From Chlorophyllum brunneum (taxonomy: Eukaryota; Basidiomycota; Agaricomycetes; Agaricales; Agaricaceae): a stretch of 64,000 nt of DNA. Shown here piece by piece: positions 23,123 to 34,888 of this stretch. The translations under genes and the position numbers were made by a program. The stretch lies in contig OY756139.1 of NCBI GenBank assembly GCA_963576785.1, forward strand, positions 620,001 to 684,000, read 5' to 3'. The notes under the pieces were generated by a model. The model did not search any database, was not told the origin of the DNA, and worked only from the letters and a program-made list of their open reading frames with translations. Within the stretch, counting starts at the first letter, position 1. Every line of letters begins with the position of its first letter.

Positions 23123-24756
23123 TCAAAGATTTAATGTCACCCGCGCGTTGGTTGTTTTGACATCCGCCTCTCCTTTCCCTTCGTTACGGCCCCAACTAAC
23201 ATCACCGTCTACAAAACCCCTAACGTTCCTAAACCTGACGGTGCGATCTCTGCCCTTACCAGACGGATCTTCGACCTGACGTTCGTGAACGTTAGGAGTA
23301 AACAAAGTCGAGTCCAACGAGAAGTGCCCTTCAAATGTTGGATGTAACGTCACCTCCGCGGGCGAGTTCGTAGTCTCGGCCCGGTAGTTCAGTGTAGAAC
23401 CTACCGGGGCGTCAAGGAAGGAGACGTCAAGTCGACTATTGGTCGTCTTCGTAGTAACATCGAACTCCGCAGTAGTGGCTTTCCGAGAGGTAGAATCGTG
23501 GAGGTGGAGGCTGGCTTTGAGTGCGCTGGATGAAAATATTCAGAGATAACAATGGTCCAGGAAACTGCATGACGTACGAATTGGTGGTGGCCACGGAAAG
23601 GACCGCCTTAAGAGCCTTGGTTTGGTAGAAGTCCACGTCAACGTCGACCCGGCCATTGGAAGTGTGAAGGTTGAGGTAATCTGAACCATTGAAGTAACCC
23701 TCTATGCGGCCATTCGAGGTTTGTATGTCCGCCCATTGCGCGGCAATCGACTAGAACAAGTATCGGTGAGGGCATTCTTAGCGTCATGATTCAACGACGA
23801 TTTACTTTAGAGGATATGTGACCATTTGAGCCGTGCAGGCTGAGCTCCTTGAAGAAAACCTTGCTCTTGATGTCATCGATAGTGTATACCGAGTTCATGA
23901 GATCCGACTCAAAGCGCTTGACAATAGGATGGCCCTCAGGAAATTCGACGAGGATGTCATACCTGACGCTGTCACGAGGCCACCTCCATTGAGTTCTAGG
24001 GTTCTGCGGCAGGGGTTCAGAAGACTGCATCCGTTACGAACATGAATGCACTTACGAATATGCCAACACCGTTTTCGCCATCCTTTCGCTTCAAGGAGCA
24101 GACAATCGTACCTGCTTCACGACCCAAGACAGACGAGAGACCGACGGAGAACTTGACGGAATTGGTCTTCTTTGATGTAGTCGTTACTCGTACTGCTCCA
24201 TGAAGTCTGACACCACCAGTCATGAGGAGGACAGCATCGGAGGACGAGGATATATCAAACGTCGTCCTCGGGTCCCCATCTCTCAGTGGCTCCTCGCAAG
24301 AGGTGAGATCTACTCCCGAAGGAATAGAATAGTCCGGGCTGTGGTAGCCAGGTCCAATCGCCCACTGCTGGTACAATATACTCATCAGTGTTAAGTGAAT
24401 AGCTATCGGACGATCTAACGTACATGAGGTCTGCCGTGCCCGCCGACGATCATCATGCTAATCTTGAAAAGAGCGCTTAGGATGAACCATAGTGTGACTG
24501 CAATTATGAGGGCCCGACAGAAACGGCAACGTGGACGTTCTTTCACCACAACCAAATGGCTCTGAATTGGTGGATGTACGATTACGGGATGGACGTGTGG
24601 CACGTAGGTAACACCATGAGGGTGTCCGGGGCCGTGGTGTGGTTGGTTAAATGAATGGTAGGGATGGGGACTTGCACCTCCGTAAGCGGGAGGAGGCGTG
24701 GCCCCACTGCTGTACAAGAGAGGCTGCTCTGCGTCTGTGGGAGACTTTCCAGACAT
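23123..24756 (-). CDS. single-pass membrane protein with repeat-rich ectodomain (DUF7330/DUF4097-like)
   Basis: 472 aa; exons 24756-24424, 24367-24056, 24003-23806, 23750-23578, 23525-23123. Residues 1-80 are Pro/His-rich and cytosol-like (GGASPHPYHS, HHGPGHPHG). Residues 81-105 are a transmembrane segment (ALIIAVTLWFILSALFKIS). The remainder is beta-rich with recurring short units (DIQTSNGRIEG, NLHTSNGRVDV, TNSRLDV, TTNSPAEVTL, TTNARVTL) spaced like a beta-helix or adhesin-type stalk. This fits a widespread family of uncharacterised basidiomycete proteins; the Pfam assignment is from memory and not verified. The acceptor of intron 2 was placed at 24004 because the alternative at 24025 would leave a 31-nt intron; both keep frame. 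Confidence 0.85.
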
Positions 24757-26693
24757 ACAGTACCTGGTAGAGGGAGACAGGAAATGTCACAGCTAATCCC
24801 CTGCAGAGCATTTATATACATGATTTGTCAGGGATTGATATCAATGAGACATATGGTGCGTCTGACTGCGGGGCTAGGGCCGTGCATATTGGATCACCTG
24901 TAAGTTACCCAGGAGAAGCCTGGAATGACGACCCGAGGGTTAAAAGGGGAAACCGTGGGACTTGGACTGGATTTACTCGCCCCAAATGAACAAAAGCTGT
25001 GAATGGAACCTTAGATTAGATTGCTATCGTCGTGAACCTGCCTTCAAGGAAACACGCGTTTACCAGACAACGAGATGGAGAGGGTGTATCCATACTCTTC
25101 ATTTCGACAACTTTGAGCAGCCTTTGCGGCCCCTCACTCGACCGACTGCGTCACCCCCGTACAGGACGGAGGGATCAGTCTTTCGGATCCTTCGAAAGGT
25201 AGAGATCGAGTCATGGCCCCTCCTGAAAGAGGTATGTTCATTCTCTACTGTGCGCAGTTCGTTGTCCATCAGTGCAAGGGTTGAACACTAATGGGGTTTA
25301 CCAAAGAAGCTGGTCACTATATTAAACCCATGTTCACTACGGCCCAGAAATTTTGAACGATGGAGGGAGACAGTATCAGTACCTTGAGCCTGGAAATGTT
25401 TCTCAAAACTCTGTCAAAGGTGATGATCGCTCTCGGGTCCGACAACTTCAAGGATACTGCCAATACCCTGCCAGGAGATCCCTAAGCAGTCATTCTTATG
25501 ATCGCAGTGCGCAGCAGGCCATTCGCAGAGTCCGTATTCGTACACTAACACTTTTAGCGGTACAGCAATCCAGCGCACTCGACACACGGGTCCCACTGGC
25601 GAGGTAGTTCGCTTCGTCTCGTTAATATCGTATCTACTAATCCATGACTTGTACTTTGGACGTCGACGGTACTTGAAAGACTGGTCCATATTTATACCCT
25701 TTGATACCCTCACCTACTTGTCTTCACAGATATTTTTGCGGTCGATCGTTGATTATCGATAAGTTCATTTAATCCAGGTATCACGTCCCGATATATCGTT
25801 CTCCATCCCCAATGACGTTTTCCATCTATTTACTTCGCTTTGATATAAGCAAATTGAGTATGGACATATGATCACAAGAGAGATAGCGGAGAAGTTCAAG
25901 AACCGATGTAATTTTTGGAAAGCCGCGAAGATGTCGACGAGCGCTTGACCACTTCTTGGAGGTGTGACTTTTGCTAAGCCCCAAGAACGGGCTACCGGAG
26001 TGGGTGGTTGGTACTTCGTAGCAAGTAAACAATATCAGGAAGTCTATGGTTTTTCTGTTTTCAGGTTTCCAGAGGATTCCTGTCGAGTGCTTTGGTTCTT
26101 TCTCTGCCGAGTGACCTTCTGGCTGTTAAGTTCTACCAAGAACTGGGAGTATCAATGATGGCCATCAGTCACAGGATCAGCTGAGCGAAAGTGTTTCTGA
26201 CTTCCATGAGCTTCCATGTCATCCATGTCCATCCGAGCATGTAGAAAGAGGTTCGGTAAAGTTCTGCGAGGGTCCAGCAGCAGCAACTCCGTCCTCGCTG
26301 GAGCGCTCGGTTGCGTAAGGACGTTCGGTTTGGCGATGTGGGGCAGACAAGCGTGGGACTTAACAGGCTCACGTGAAGGCGAGAACATCGATACAGCAAA
26401 TTGAGACGAAAGGTTCAGCTTGTTGGTTACAGTCTGTGTTAATATTGAAGCGAGACTTAGGTTGGGTAATTATCTCTGGTTCTCGTTGTGCTCTTCGAAG
26501 GGGCTAAAATTAATGAAGTTGAAACAAAGAAGCTGACGTTCCTTAACCAGGAAAGGCTACAACGTACTTCTTATTCCCAGGCATTCGATAGATAAGACGA
26601 TTCGATTCACGAGAACCGGTCTGCCCCCACATCCCCTTTGTTCTATCGAAGCGCTGAAGCGCTCCTTCCAATATACAGCTATCTTCACTGGCC
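24757..26693. other. 1.9 kb without a convincing gene
   Basis: Short frames only (e.g. 24962-25291 plus, 26388-26152 minus). No BTB core could be found here on either strand, so this is a gap in the array rather than a missed copy. Confidence 0.4.
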
Positions 26694-27733
26694 ATGGGGA
26701 GCAATGACAGCGTCAGAGGAGGGGATCTCTATTTCCTTGTGCGTGGGTCCGAAGTCAATTTGGACTCCCTTTTCTGACGGTTCTGGCAGTTGTCGGGCCA
26801 AGCTCACTTCAGAGTCCATTCCCATTTCTTCACGAGAGAGTCAAAGTACTGGAGCAAAGAACTTACCGGATCTGATACTCCTGGAGACCTGCCCTTATTG
26901 AAGGGCGACAACCCTAACAACCCATATAAACTCGACGACGAGAATCCAACTGATTTTCGACTCTTACTGGGAATTTTTTACAATAAGTGAGATTCAATTC
27001 CTCGAGCCCACGCAACTCTAATCATAACTAATGATTACTTATCTCACATCACTAGCAAATACGGGGACTTCTCCCATGTTACGGTGCGGGAATGGAAGGT
27101 AATATTGCGGTATGCCCAAAGATGGCGTTTCCCACAAGTGAGAGGTCTCGCTTTTCGGTCCCTCGAAGGCAGCGATGTGGATACCGCCGAAAGAATAGTC
27201 TTGTACCAAGAGACCAAGATCCCACAGAAGTACCTTATAAAACATTTCGCTGAGCTTGCGAAGCGAGAGGATTACCTTGGACTCGAAGAGTCTCGCACCT
27301 TGGGGGTGGATAACCTCCATTTGATCAGCCAAGCGCGCGAGCGTCTCCGTGCCCCGGCCCCGAAGGATGCCAATCACCCCAGTCCTCTTCGAAAGAGTTT
27401 CAGTGACGCAGAAATTAGGGATGTTATCGTATCAACGTTCAAAATCAAAGATGAGGATCCAGGTCCAGGTAATCCGGTATCTCACGTTTCTTCAACGACT
27501 TGTTGTGAGCTTACACATCTCATTGTCTTTCTCAGACAAATAAGAATTGGGCGGATGATTGGGCAACGAGAAATGAAGAGGATGAAACGGCGTCGAGTGA
27601 TCGGAATCAAGAGGACATCGAACTCGGCGACGAAAGCAGCGAGGACAGAGATGAATCGGGTTCTGGTGTAGACTCTCCGGGCTCGGAGCCTTGGGATGTT
27701 TCCACCAAGTTCCCTGGTTCCTTCCTGCCCTGA
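26694..27733 (+). CDS. BTB/POZ-type domain protein E, acidic tail
   Basis: 286 aa; exons 26694-26738, 26790-26986, 27056-27476, 27536-27733. Exon 1 is very short (RGGDLYFL); exon 2 is the core (FRVHSHFFTRESKYWSKEL ... DFRLLLGIFYNK); exon 3 is the helical region (WKVILRYAQRWRFPQVRGLA, AERIVLYQETKIP, ISQARERLRAP, then DAEIRDVIVSTFKI). Exon 4 encodes a strongly acidic tail (WADDWATRNEEDETASSD, then Glu/Asp/Ser). Two donors lie 8 nt apart at the end of exon 3 (27469 gtaatc and 27477 gtatct). Only the second joins to the acidic frame; the first would stop the protein two codons later. Closest in sequence to BTB gene G. Confidence 0.82.
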
Positions 27734-28383
27734 TTTATGCGTATGTTTTTTTTACTATGATACTTGTACTTGTATGGTTGTTGGTCGTGATCCTGTTAGT
27801 CTCACGTCCAATTCTAAATTTTTGGGTCTTTCAAGCGTGGCTTTACTCCTTCTGTGAGCTCAGATGTACCGTGAACGCCAAGCAGGAGTGCCATGGAGTA
27901 TATAGTTAGCTCCGCGATGTAGCTCTGACCCTATGCCTGCGCTATCATCTCCGTCGCTGCACCACACCAAGTCCGCAGCTAGATATCCCAGGTAACATGA
28001 ACAGTTTTCGAACGCCTGAAACGCCATCTGCTTCATGGGAATAGAAACTTCTCGCAAATTCAGTGCCACTTCCAGATGATTTCAAAGCTCAATAGCTATT
28101 ACACCACCACCCTCTAGCTGTCAGAAAGCTTATCGTTGAGTCCCGACGATGCGACCACTGTGGCCACTATACCGGGAGTGTTCTTCTCTATATTTGTCCT
28201 TGGCCGATGCTTCGCCGCAGCGTCGTGGGCACTTCGTCGGCCTCGAGGCAGGTGTATCAAGGAAATGAGCGCTTATCGTTCCATAGAGGAAAACACGTAA
28301 TGGCGGCGTTAGAACAGCTATAAAGTTGGTGGATCTCACCATACATAGTAGATTGTACTCCGATCACCGCCTCTCCTAAGAAA
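27734..28383. other. intergenic between BTB genes E and F
   Basis: No gene seen; holds the terminator of E and the upstream region of F. Confidence 0.4.
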
Positions 28384-29460
28384 ATGCAAGCGCACTCTAG
28401 TTCCTTCATGTCTCCGAGCAACCGAGGTCCTCATAGCCCCTCATTGAGCACGCTTGGAGATACCCTACGCCCTTATGAAGAATATTACATGGTCGGAGGG
28501 GACCTACACTTCTTGGTGAGCGTTATGTTAACCTTTCTGTCTAGCCAATCATGGAGTTTGAATATCACAGGTAGGGATAAGGCGCTTCCGTGTCCATTCT
28601 TTCTTTTTTATCAGAGAGTCCAAGTACTGGAGGAATCGTATGGCAGGGCCGGTGTCTCCAGGCGATGCTACCTATGAACGACCCGGATTTCATGAAACCA
28701 CTGCCTTCGTCGTGGACGATGTCGAGGCGGATGATTTTGCACTTTTTCTTTGGGTGTTTTACAACCCGTACGTTTATATACCCTCCTCGTCATTGCTTCA
28801 AACATAATTATGTGTAACAGGAAGTATAATATCTATAATACATCGCTGAAGAACTGGATTACGATTCTTCACCTAGCAACGAAATGGGAGTGTCCAGGTA
28901 TTCGTGAAGTTGCCATTACGGCAATCGACCGAAACCCTGAACTGGGAGTGATTGAGAAAATCAAATTGTATCAGAGTTGCAAGGTTCCACGCAACCACCT
29001 CCTACCCCTTTATATGAAGCTCGCCACTCGTCAACATATGCTCGATCGTGATGACTTTCGTATGCTGGACAGTGACGCCCTTTATTTCATTGTAAGGGCA
29101 CGGGAGATGCTGCGTGCACCGCCAGCAGAGGGCGACGATCGACTCCTGAGTCCTATCCGCACCGACTTTAGTGAAGAGGAGAAGGATGATATCTTTGCCA
29201 CTGCCTTCGAAACATCTCCTGAGGAAATCCAGGCTCTCAGAACACCGGGTAGGCTCTTATGACTTTTTTCAGCCAAGAGCTGATCTTGAGCTCATTGGTG
29301 CTTAGTCGCTAATGGTGGTATCTCGAACCCCGAACGGCCATCTGGAAGTGGAACCCGAATCGACCGAGGTGTAGGTCCGGGTTCCAGCTCCGGACATATA
29401 CTGACATCTAATGGACGAGGGAGAGGGCTCAGTCTCAGAGGTAAACTTCATCTCAGGTGA
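28384..29460 (+). CDS. BTB/POZ-type domain protein F
   Basis: 303 aa; exons 28384-28515, 28571-28767, 28821-29248, 29306-29460. Exon 1 has a Ser/Pro-rich leader, then PYEEYYMVGGDLHFL. The core follows (FRVHSFFFIRESKYWRNRMAG ... DFALFLWVFYNP), then the helical region (NWITILHLATKWECPGIREVA, IEKIKLYQSCKVP, IVRAREMLRAPP, EEEKDDIFATAF). The tail is Gly/Ser/Arg-rich. The end at 29460 reads through a possible further donor (gtaaac at 29441); using it would change only the last few residues. Confidence 0.82.
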
Positions 29461-30416
29461 ATTCGGAGTGGTTCGAGGTATTGCTTCTATAAAATCTACG
29501 CCCCACTCGCATGTGGGTGCATCTTGTATATTAGTATCTTGAAAGTTTTGTCGTCTGTGATCCATACTTCACACCAGTAATCGATTCTTGGGTGGTTTGG
29601 TAATGGATGGGACCTCAAGGAACCCTATCTCATCAGAGTCATCAGATCGGACCATCAATGCATCACTATCGTCATCGCCAGTTCACACGCCTTTCGTCAC
29701 CGATTCTTCCCTTGACATGTTTCCTAACTGTTCACCGTCTGGCATATGGACACGTTCAGGGTGGTCGTATTGTCCTTGACGCGTCTTGTGTTAGGTGCGT
29801 TGAATCCTTGTATGTCAGGTAACCTTTCAGTTACGAATTCAATCAAGAACCGAGCATAGAGATGTTCCGATTATCAGTTGCGCTGAATAATTCATTGGTG
29901 CCACGAGCCTCGCCACAACCTCGCTGCGCAGAGATCCACTTCGATGTGCGTCAGATACTGGGAAGATCCTCGGATGATAACCTTCCACGTTGTTGCACAA
30001 AACTAGGCTATGTACTGTGATCGAGTGTCATGGTCGGGTAGGACAGTGCGAATGGGTACATCCTCAAACATCAGGGTGGTATCAGGGTTGTGCTCGGATG
30101 CCCTTTCACCGTCGCACGTCGAAGGTCCTGTGGTTTAGCTATTCGAAGATAAACTTAGCGGTGTTACAGGTTCACGTGAAGCTCATTGCAGGACCGCGTT
30201 TATTGTGATGCTGTGTTGAGAATGAGTATGCTTACTTCCCATCATGCCCTGACCAGCCCAGTAAGATTAATGAACATGAGGTAGATGAATTGGTGTTCCG
30301 TGTCCCAGAAGGGTTAGGGTTGCTTCTCGCTCCCAGCTGGCCAATAGATAAGAAGGTTTGGTCTGGGGATTCATCTCCTTCATTCACCCTGTCCTCTTTG
30401 ACCCCCCACAATACCC
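29461..30416. other. intergenic between BTB genes F and G
   Basis: About 0.95 kb; short frames without motifs. Confidence 0.4.
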
Positions 30417-31521
30417 ATGGCACCAAAACCCCCCCCCAACGAGCCGGAGGGATTTGGCTCTGGCAGAAGCCCCAGTCTAGCTCCACATCCGGATTACTAT
30501 ATCAGAGGAGGCGACTTGTATTTCTTGGTGCGTCACTTGCGGGGTTTATCTGTCTCGCCTCGTTGACGATTCATTGGTAGCTCCGCCAAACTTTGTACCG
30601 AGTTCACTCTCACTTCTTCATCCGCGAGTCCAAATTCTGGAAGAATGAACTCGCAGGACCGGTCTCCCCGGGAGATGGGCCACTGCTGAAGGGTAGCAGT
30701 CCCACCAACGCAATTGTTCTGGATGAGGATCCAAGAGATTTCGATTGTCTACTCTGGGTTTTCTACAATACGTAAGCCGCTACCATCTCCCAGAGATACA
30801 AACTTGAGACTCAACTTGTATAAATAGTAAATTCGGAGACTACTCGAAAGCGAAACTGCAAGAATGGATCGCCATCCTGCGATATGCGACTCGGTGGGAA
30901 TTCCCTGACGTGAGGGAACTCGCCATTCAACACCTGCAAAACCATGAGATGCACCCCGTATCGCGAATAAGGCTGTACCAGGATAATCAACTCCCTGAGA
31001 AGTATCTTTTCCCTCTATACGTACAGCTTGCCCAGCGCGAGGAGCTCCTTGTGCTCAAGGAAGCTCAGACGTTAGGAATGGAGACGCTAGTCCTTATTTA
31101 TCAAGCGCGCGAGCGGCTTCGAACCCAACCCCCGATGAACAACCGTATGCTCAGTCCTATACGGACTGATCTGAAACCTGTTGACGTCGTGGAAATCGTC
31201 TCTGCGACGTTCAACATATCCCTTGCAGATGTGGACCTAACCTCAGGTAATTTGGAATCTCATTTTCTCCAGTGATTTCTTACATACCCCTTAGATGTTG
31301 GGACCGATGGAGCACCCCCAACTGCTGGAGCTCCAGGATTGGGCAACGGCATCCCGAATGGCATCGCACATGGCACCCAAAATAGCACAGGGAGTAGCCC
31401 GGGAGGGGGTGCGGGAGGAGGCGCAGGGGGAGGAGGTACAGGACGAGGTGCAGGACGAGGCTCAGGAGGAAGTGGAAAGGGAAGAGGAGGAACTGGGCCA
31501 AGATGGTTGGGGCTGGGGTGA
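30417..31521 (+). CDS. BTB/POZ-type domain protein G, Gly/Arg-rich tail
   Basis: 315 aa; exons 30417-30527, 30581-30771, 30828-31246, 31295-31521. Leader, then PDYYIRGGDLYFL; core YRVHSHFFIRESKFWKNELAG ... DFDCLLWVFYNT; helical region WIAILRYATRWEFPDVRELA, SRIRLYQDNQLPEKYL, IYQARERLRTQPP, DVVEIVSATFNI. The tail is Gly-rich with RG/GRG motifs (GGGTGRGAGRG), resembling RNA-binding RGG boxes. A run of nine C starts 11 nt into the coding sequence (three Pro codons), a site prone to length change. Very close to gene E in the core, but with an unrelated tail. Confidence 0.84.
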
Positions 31522-32547
31522 CACTGATTGTGACTCGGGCGATGAGGGTTGGCAATAGCCAAGGTCCGACGCAGAGTTTTGTCATTTTCGTTTTTGTATT
31601 TCAACATGTAATGCTCCGTGTACATCTAGTAACTCGCATACTGTATGCTAGGCTGTAATTTTAGCTTTCTTGTGATATCTCTCTTTCTGGAAGTATCTTG
31701 GGCCAGCGGATGAACCTTATCCTGCTGCGCAAGGGCATGAGGGTTATCAAGAAGGCTGGGACAGAAGGTATCAAGCGGTCTGTCACTTGCAACTCTATAG
31801 TCGCAGTCCGCCCCACTCCAGAATCACAGATACGACAGCGAACGACGACACCAGTCAAGATTTGGTGGCCTTAATATCGCGCTTACAGATGGGACCGATA
31901 TGACCTGGGTATGAAAGGGTTTGACCACACTGACCAAGTCGCCGTTTGCCGTCAATTTGATACACGAGCTTATTTTTGTCGCAACCTCGATCATCATGTT
32001 CTGTGAATAGGAGGTTTCAGGGTTCAATGCCCTACCAAAAACCCCGCCAGAAATCGTTCAAAGGATGGGGATATGCTCACAGGGAGGTTCCGAAGCGAAG
32101 TTGTCAAGCTGAATTTCCCATCAGATCGGAATCAATATGGCAGAACCTCGAACTTGGTTGAACTTTTTTCTCGGCCCGCGTCAACAACCTCAAGCCCGTA
32201 TTTTTGGCTCCGCCATCCTGCTTCCAGAGTCCATTGACTATGATCCAAAGACGTACTGAGCCGTGCAACGCGACAATGGGAGTCACAAATGGACTCCTCT
32301 TACGTTGGAACTGTGCAAACAATGCTCAGGGTACCTCCGCCTCATGTCGATCGGAACAAAGGCGTAAAACTGGTTTGTATGCCAGGAAAAAAGCGGTCTG
32401 ATTCGACGGCAACGTGGTTGTGCCCTACACGTGTCCCCCATTATCGCCTTGGATTCAAATACCGAGCAACTTCTCCATCGATCCTTATTCCACCAACTCC
32501 CCCGTCCTCTCCCATCCCCTGCCCAACAAGGCGCCTTCATCCTCGAC
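31522..32547. other. intergenic between BTB genes G and H
   Basis: About 1 kb. The frame of gene H is open upstream to 32431 but lacks an ATG there. No other gene seen. Confidence 0.4.
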
Positions 32548-34260
32548 ATGGCTCACGATTCTTTCCGCTCCTTAACTCGCTACGAGGACTATTATCTTAC
32601 TGGCGGTGATCTCTTTTTCTTGGTACGTGGCTAGCATTCAATACGTGAGCATCCGGTTGATCAAAAATTTTGTTGCAGGTCGAACATCACGTTTTCCGGG
32701 TTCATCGATACTTTTTTGAGCGGGAAAGCACTTACTTCAAAGGCAAGCTCGCGACACCCGCATCTCCTGGCACCACTCGCCAAGGCACCAGTGAAACAAA
32801 TGCCATTGTCCTTGATGATGTCAAAGTACACGAGTTTGCGCGATTCCTTTGGGTGTTTTATAACCCGTGAGTACCCAACTAAGTTTCGCTGCCCGTCAAC
32901 CTAACGTCCACCTAGCAAATATTCTCTTTATCATACTTCTGTTTCCGATTGGGTTTTGATTCTTTCCCTCGCGCATCGCTGGGCGTTCCCCGAGGTGAAA
33001 GCTCTCGCCGTTCGTGAACTGGAGAAGCAATCCATGGAATCCGTTGATAGGGTCGTCGTTTACCAGGATAACCAGGTCGATCGGAATCTCCTTATCCCTT
33101 GCTACGCTGCTCTATGTGAACGTGACGACCCTATCACAGCAGCTGAGGGCCGTCGCATGGGTATCGAAACCGCCCTCATGATCGCTCATCTTCGCGAGGT
33201 GGCACGGCGCCCGCCCGTCGATTGTCGTTCACCAGCACCAACGACTTTCCACGGCAACGACCTCTTTTCACTTGTACGGGAAATGTTTGGCATTCCTCCA
33301 CCTGTAAACGATGATATTGCTCCTGAGACACCACTAGGTGGACCGGTGATAACCGTCCTATAGTACTTTCTTGACATCTACTGATGTTTTCTGTCATTCT
33401 AGCCTCCCCTCTCGTTCCCACGAACGGTCCCACCATCACAATCAACGGCCCCACTTCAACCACTGAGGGCGCCAGCACAGACCGCGCCACCACCACCACC
33501 ACGACGAACGGCCACACCACCACTCCCGGCACCACCGACACAAAGCCCCCTGACCCCCCCTCAGGATCCACCACCACCACCAAAACCGGAGCGCCCTCAG
33601 GTCCAAACGGGGCCCATACCGGTGCTGGGCAAAGTCAGGCAGGGAACCGACCTCTCTCGCCCATCAACACCCGCACTCGAAACACCGGCAACGGAAACCT
33701 CGACCCCGGGGTTGAAACCAAAGACGAAGAAGCAAAGGAAGGCGACAAAGAAGCAGGAGGAGATGGTACAAGCAGCAACACCAGTTGGTTCGACAACGCC
33801 AAAGGCCGAAGAAAATCCAACAAGCGCGGCGGTGGAAACTGAGGAGGGCACGCAACAGTCACGGGAGGAAGACAAGGAAGGTGGTGTTGAGGTTCAGGCG
33901 AATGTAGAGAAGAAGGACGAGAATTTTGTATCGCAGGTGTCTCAGGGCGTAGAGGCGGGTTCCTCGGGTGCTGCTCCTGATGTTGTACCATCTACGGCTG
34001 GGGAGGAGGTGGTGAGGGCGGCTGATGCTAAGCATGATCTGGCTGCAGGTGTTTCTACAGACGTTACGACTTCCGATGCGCAGAACGCTGAGTCCAAGGT
34101 GGGGCCTAAGCCTCCGCTGGGTACCAAAAACCCATTCGGTACTGAACCGGCAGTGAAGCCTAAGGTCAATACTTTGAACAACAGTGACTTCCTAAAATCT
34201 CCCCAGGAGAAATCGGCGTCTAGTTTGTTTGACAATCTATGGAAATCACTCGACCGGTAG
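32548..34260 (+). CDS. BTB/POZ-type domain protein H, long Pro/charged tail
   Basis: 516 aa; exons 32548-32622, 32679-32866, 32916-33345, 33403-34260. YEDYYLTGGDLFFL, core VEHHVFRVHRYFFERESTYFKGKL ... FARFLWVFYNP, helical region WVLILSLAHRWAFPEVKALA, VDRVVVYQDNQVD, IAHLREVARRPP, LFSLVREMFGI. From residue 232 the tail is Pro-rich (PPPPPRR, DPPPPPKPERP), then Lys/Glu-rich (LKPKTKKQRKATKKQEE), then acidic and Ser-rich, ending near SLFDNLWKSLDR. An alternative donor 8 nt upstream (33338, gtggac) would instead read exon 4 in a Thr-rich frame ending at 33842. I prefer the donor at 33346 because its frame stays open to 34260 and gives coherent composition. Confidence 0.82.
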
Positions 34261-34443
34261 TCACAATTCAATGTAACGAATTTGAAATGTCAGATCAGTG
34301 TATCTTTTTCGCATCCTTCATATCAGAATACGAACGTATGGTTTTTTCGTGGTTTATTTTGGCCAGAACGCATGACGTTGGACCAACCAATCAAACGTGC
34401 CTAAAACGAAATTATTCCGAGATTGAAATTATGTAATTAACAA

Positions 34444-34871
34444 ATGTTCAACACCACCTACCTCCCTCATGCGATCTACTCCATCGCCATAACCTCAGTA
34501 TCTATCCATCTCGTCAGTCAGAAACGTACAATAAGCGAGGACCGTGCACGCATTGCAGCACGTTTGTCTATTCTCGAGACGGTTGCAGAACAACTACGCG
34601 GTGGCAAGGACGTTTCTGTGGAAGAGCTTGACAGGCTACATCAATTAGCAAGACCGCCTTCGTCTACGTTGGGGGAGAATGCTCAAGAGGCGAAGGAGGA
34701 GATTGGGTGGAAGGAAGTGATATTTGGTCGGAAGAAGGGTGTGGTTGAGTCTGAAATGAGCGAATATGACCGACGGGATTGGGAACAAGGTGTGTTTTGT
34801 TGGAGGATACGGTTGTGGAGGATCATTAACATTTATTTCCAGTTCAAAAGGAAATAGAAACACAAAAGTGA
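34444..34871 (+). CDS. small protein with N-terminal hydrophobic anchor
   Basis: 124 aa; exons 34444-34789 and 34843-34871. Residues 4-25 (TTYLPHAIYSIAITSVSIHLV) look like a membrane anchor or mitochondrial signal-anchor. Next comes a helical segment RARIAARLSILETVAEQLRGG, then a charged region with GWKEVIFGRK and SEYDRRDWE. I believe similar short proteins occur in other mushroom genomes but know no function. The stop lies 17 nt from the stop of the convergent BTB gene J, so the two transcripts probably overlap. Confidence 0.75.
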
Positions 34872-34888
34872 TAGAGACATATTCGAAT

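Noticed and set aside
31295..31558. Acidic alternative frame in the last exon of BTB gene G
   Set aside because: Similar in composition to the acidic tail of gene E, but no donor in the right phase exists, and the GAG/GGA repeat explains the open frame.
31260..31625. Pro-rich minus-strand frame opposite the tail of BTB gene G
   Set aside because: It is the complement of the GGA-repeat tail; purine-rich repeats keep several frames open by composition.
32018..32045. tRNA T-arm-like sequence (agggttcaatgccct)
   Set aside because: No acceptor stem, anticodon arm or A-box could be fitted around it on either strand.
33384..33842. Thr-rich frame as a separate gene
   Set aside because: It lies within the tail exon of BTB gene H and lacks its own promoter or start; kept only as a possible alternative tail.
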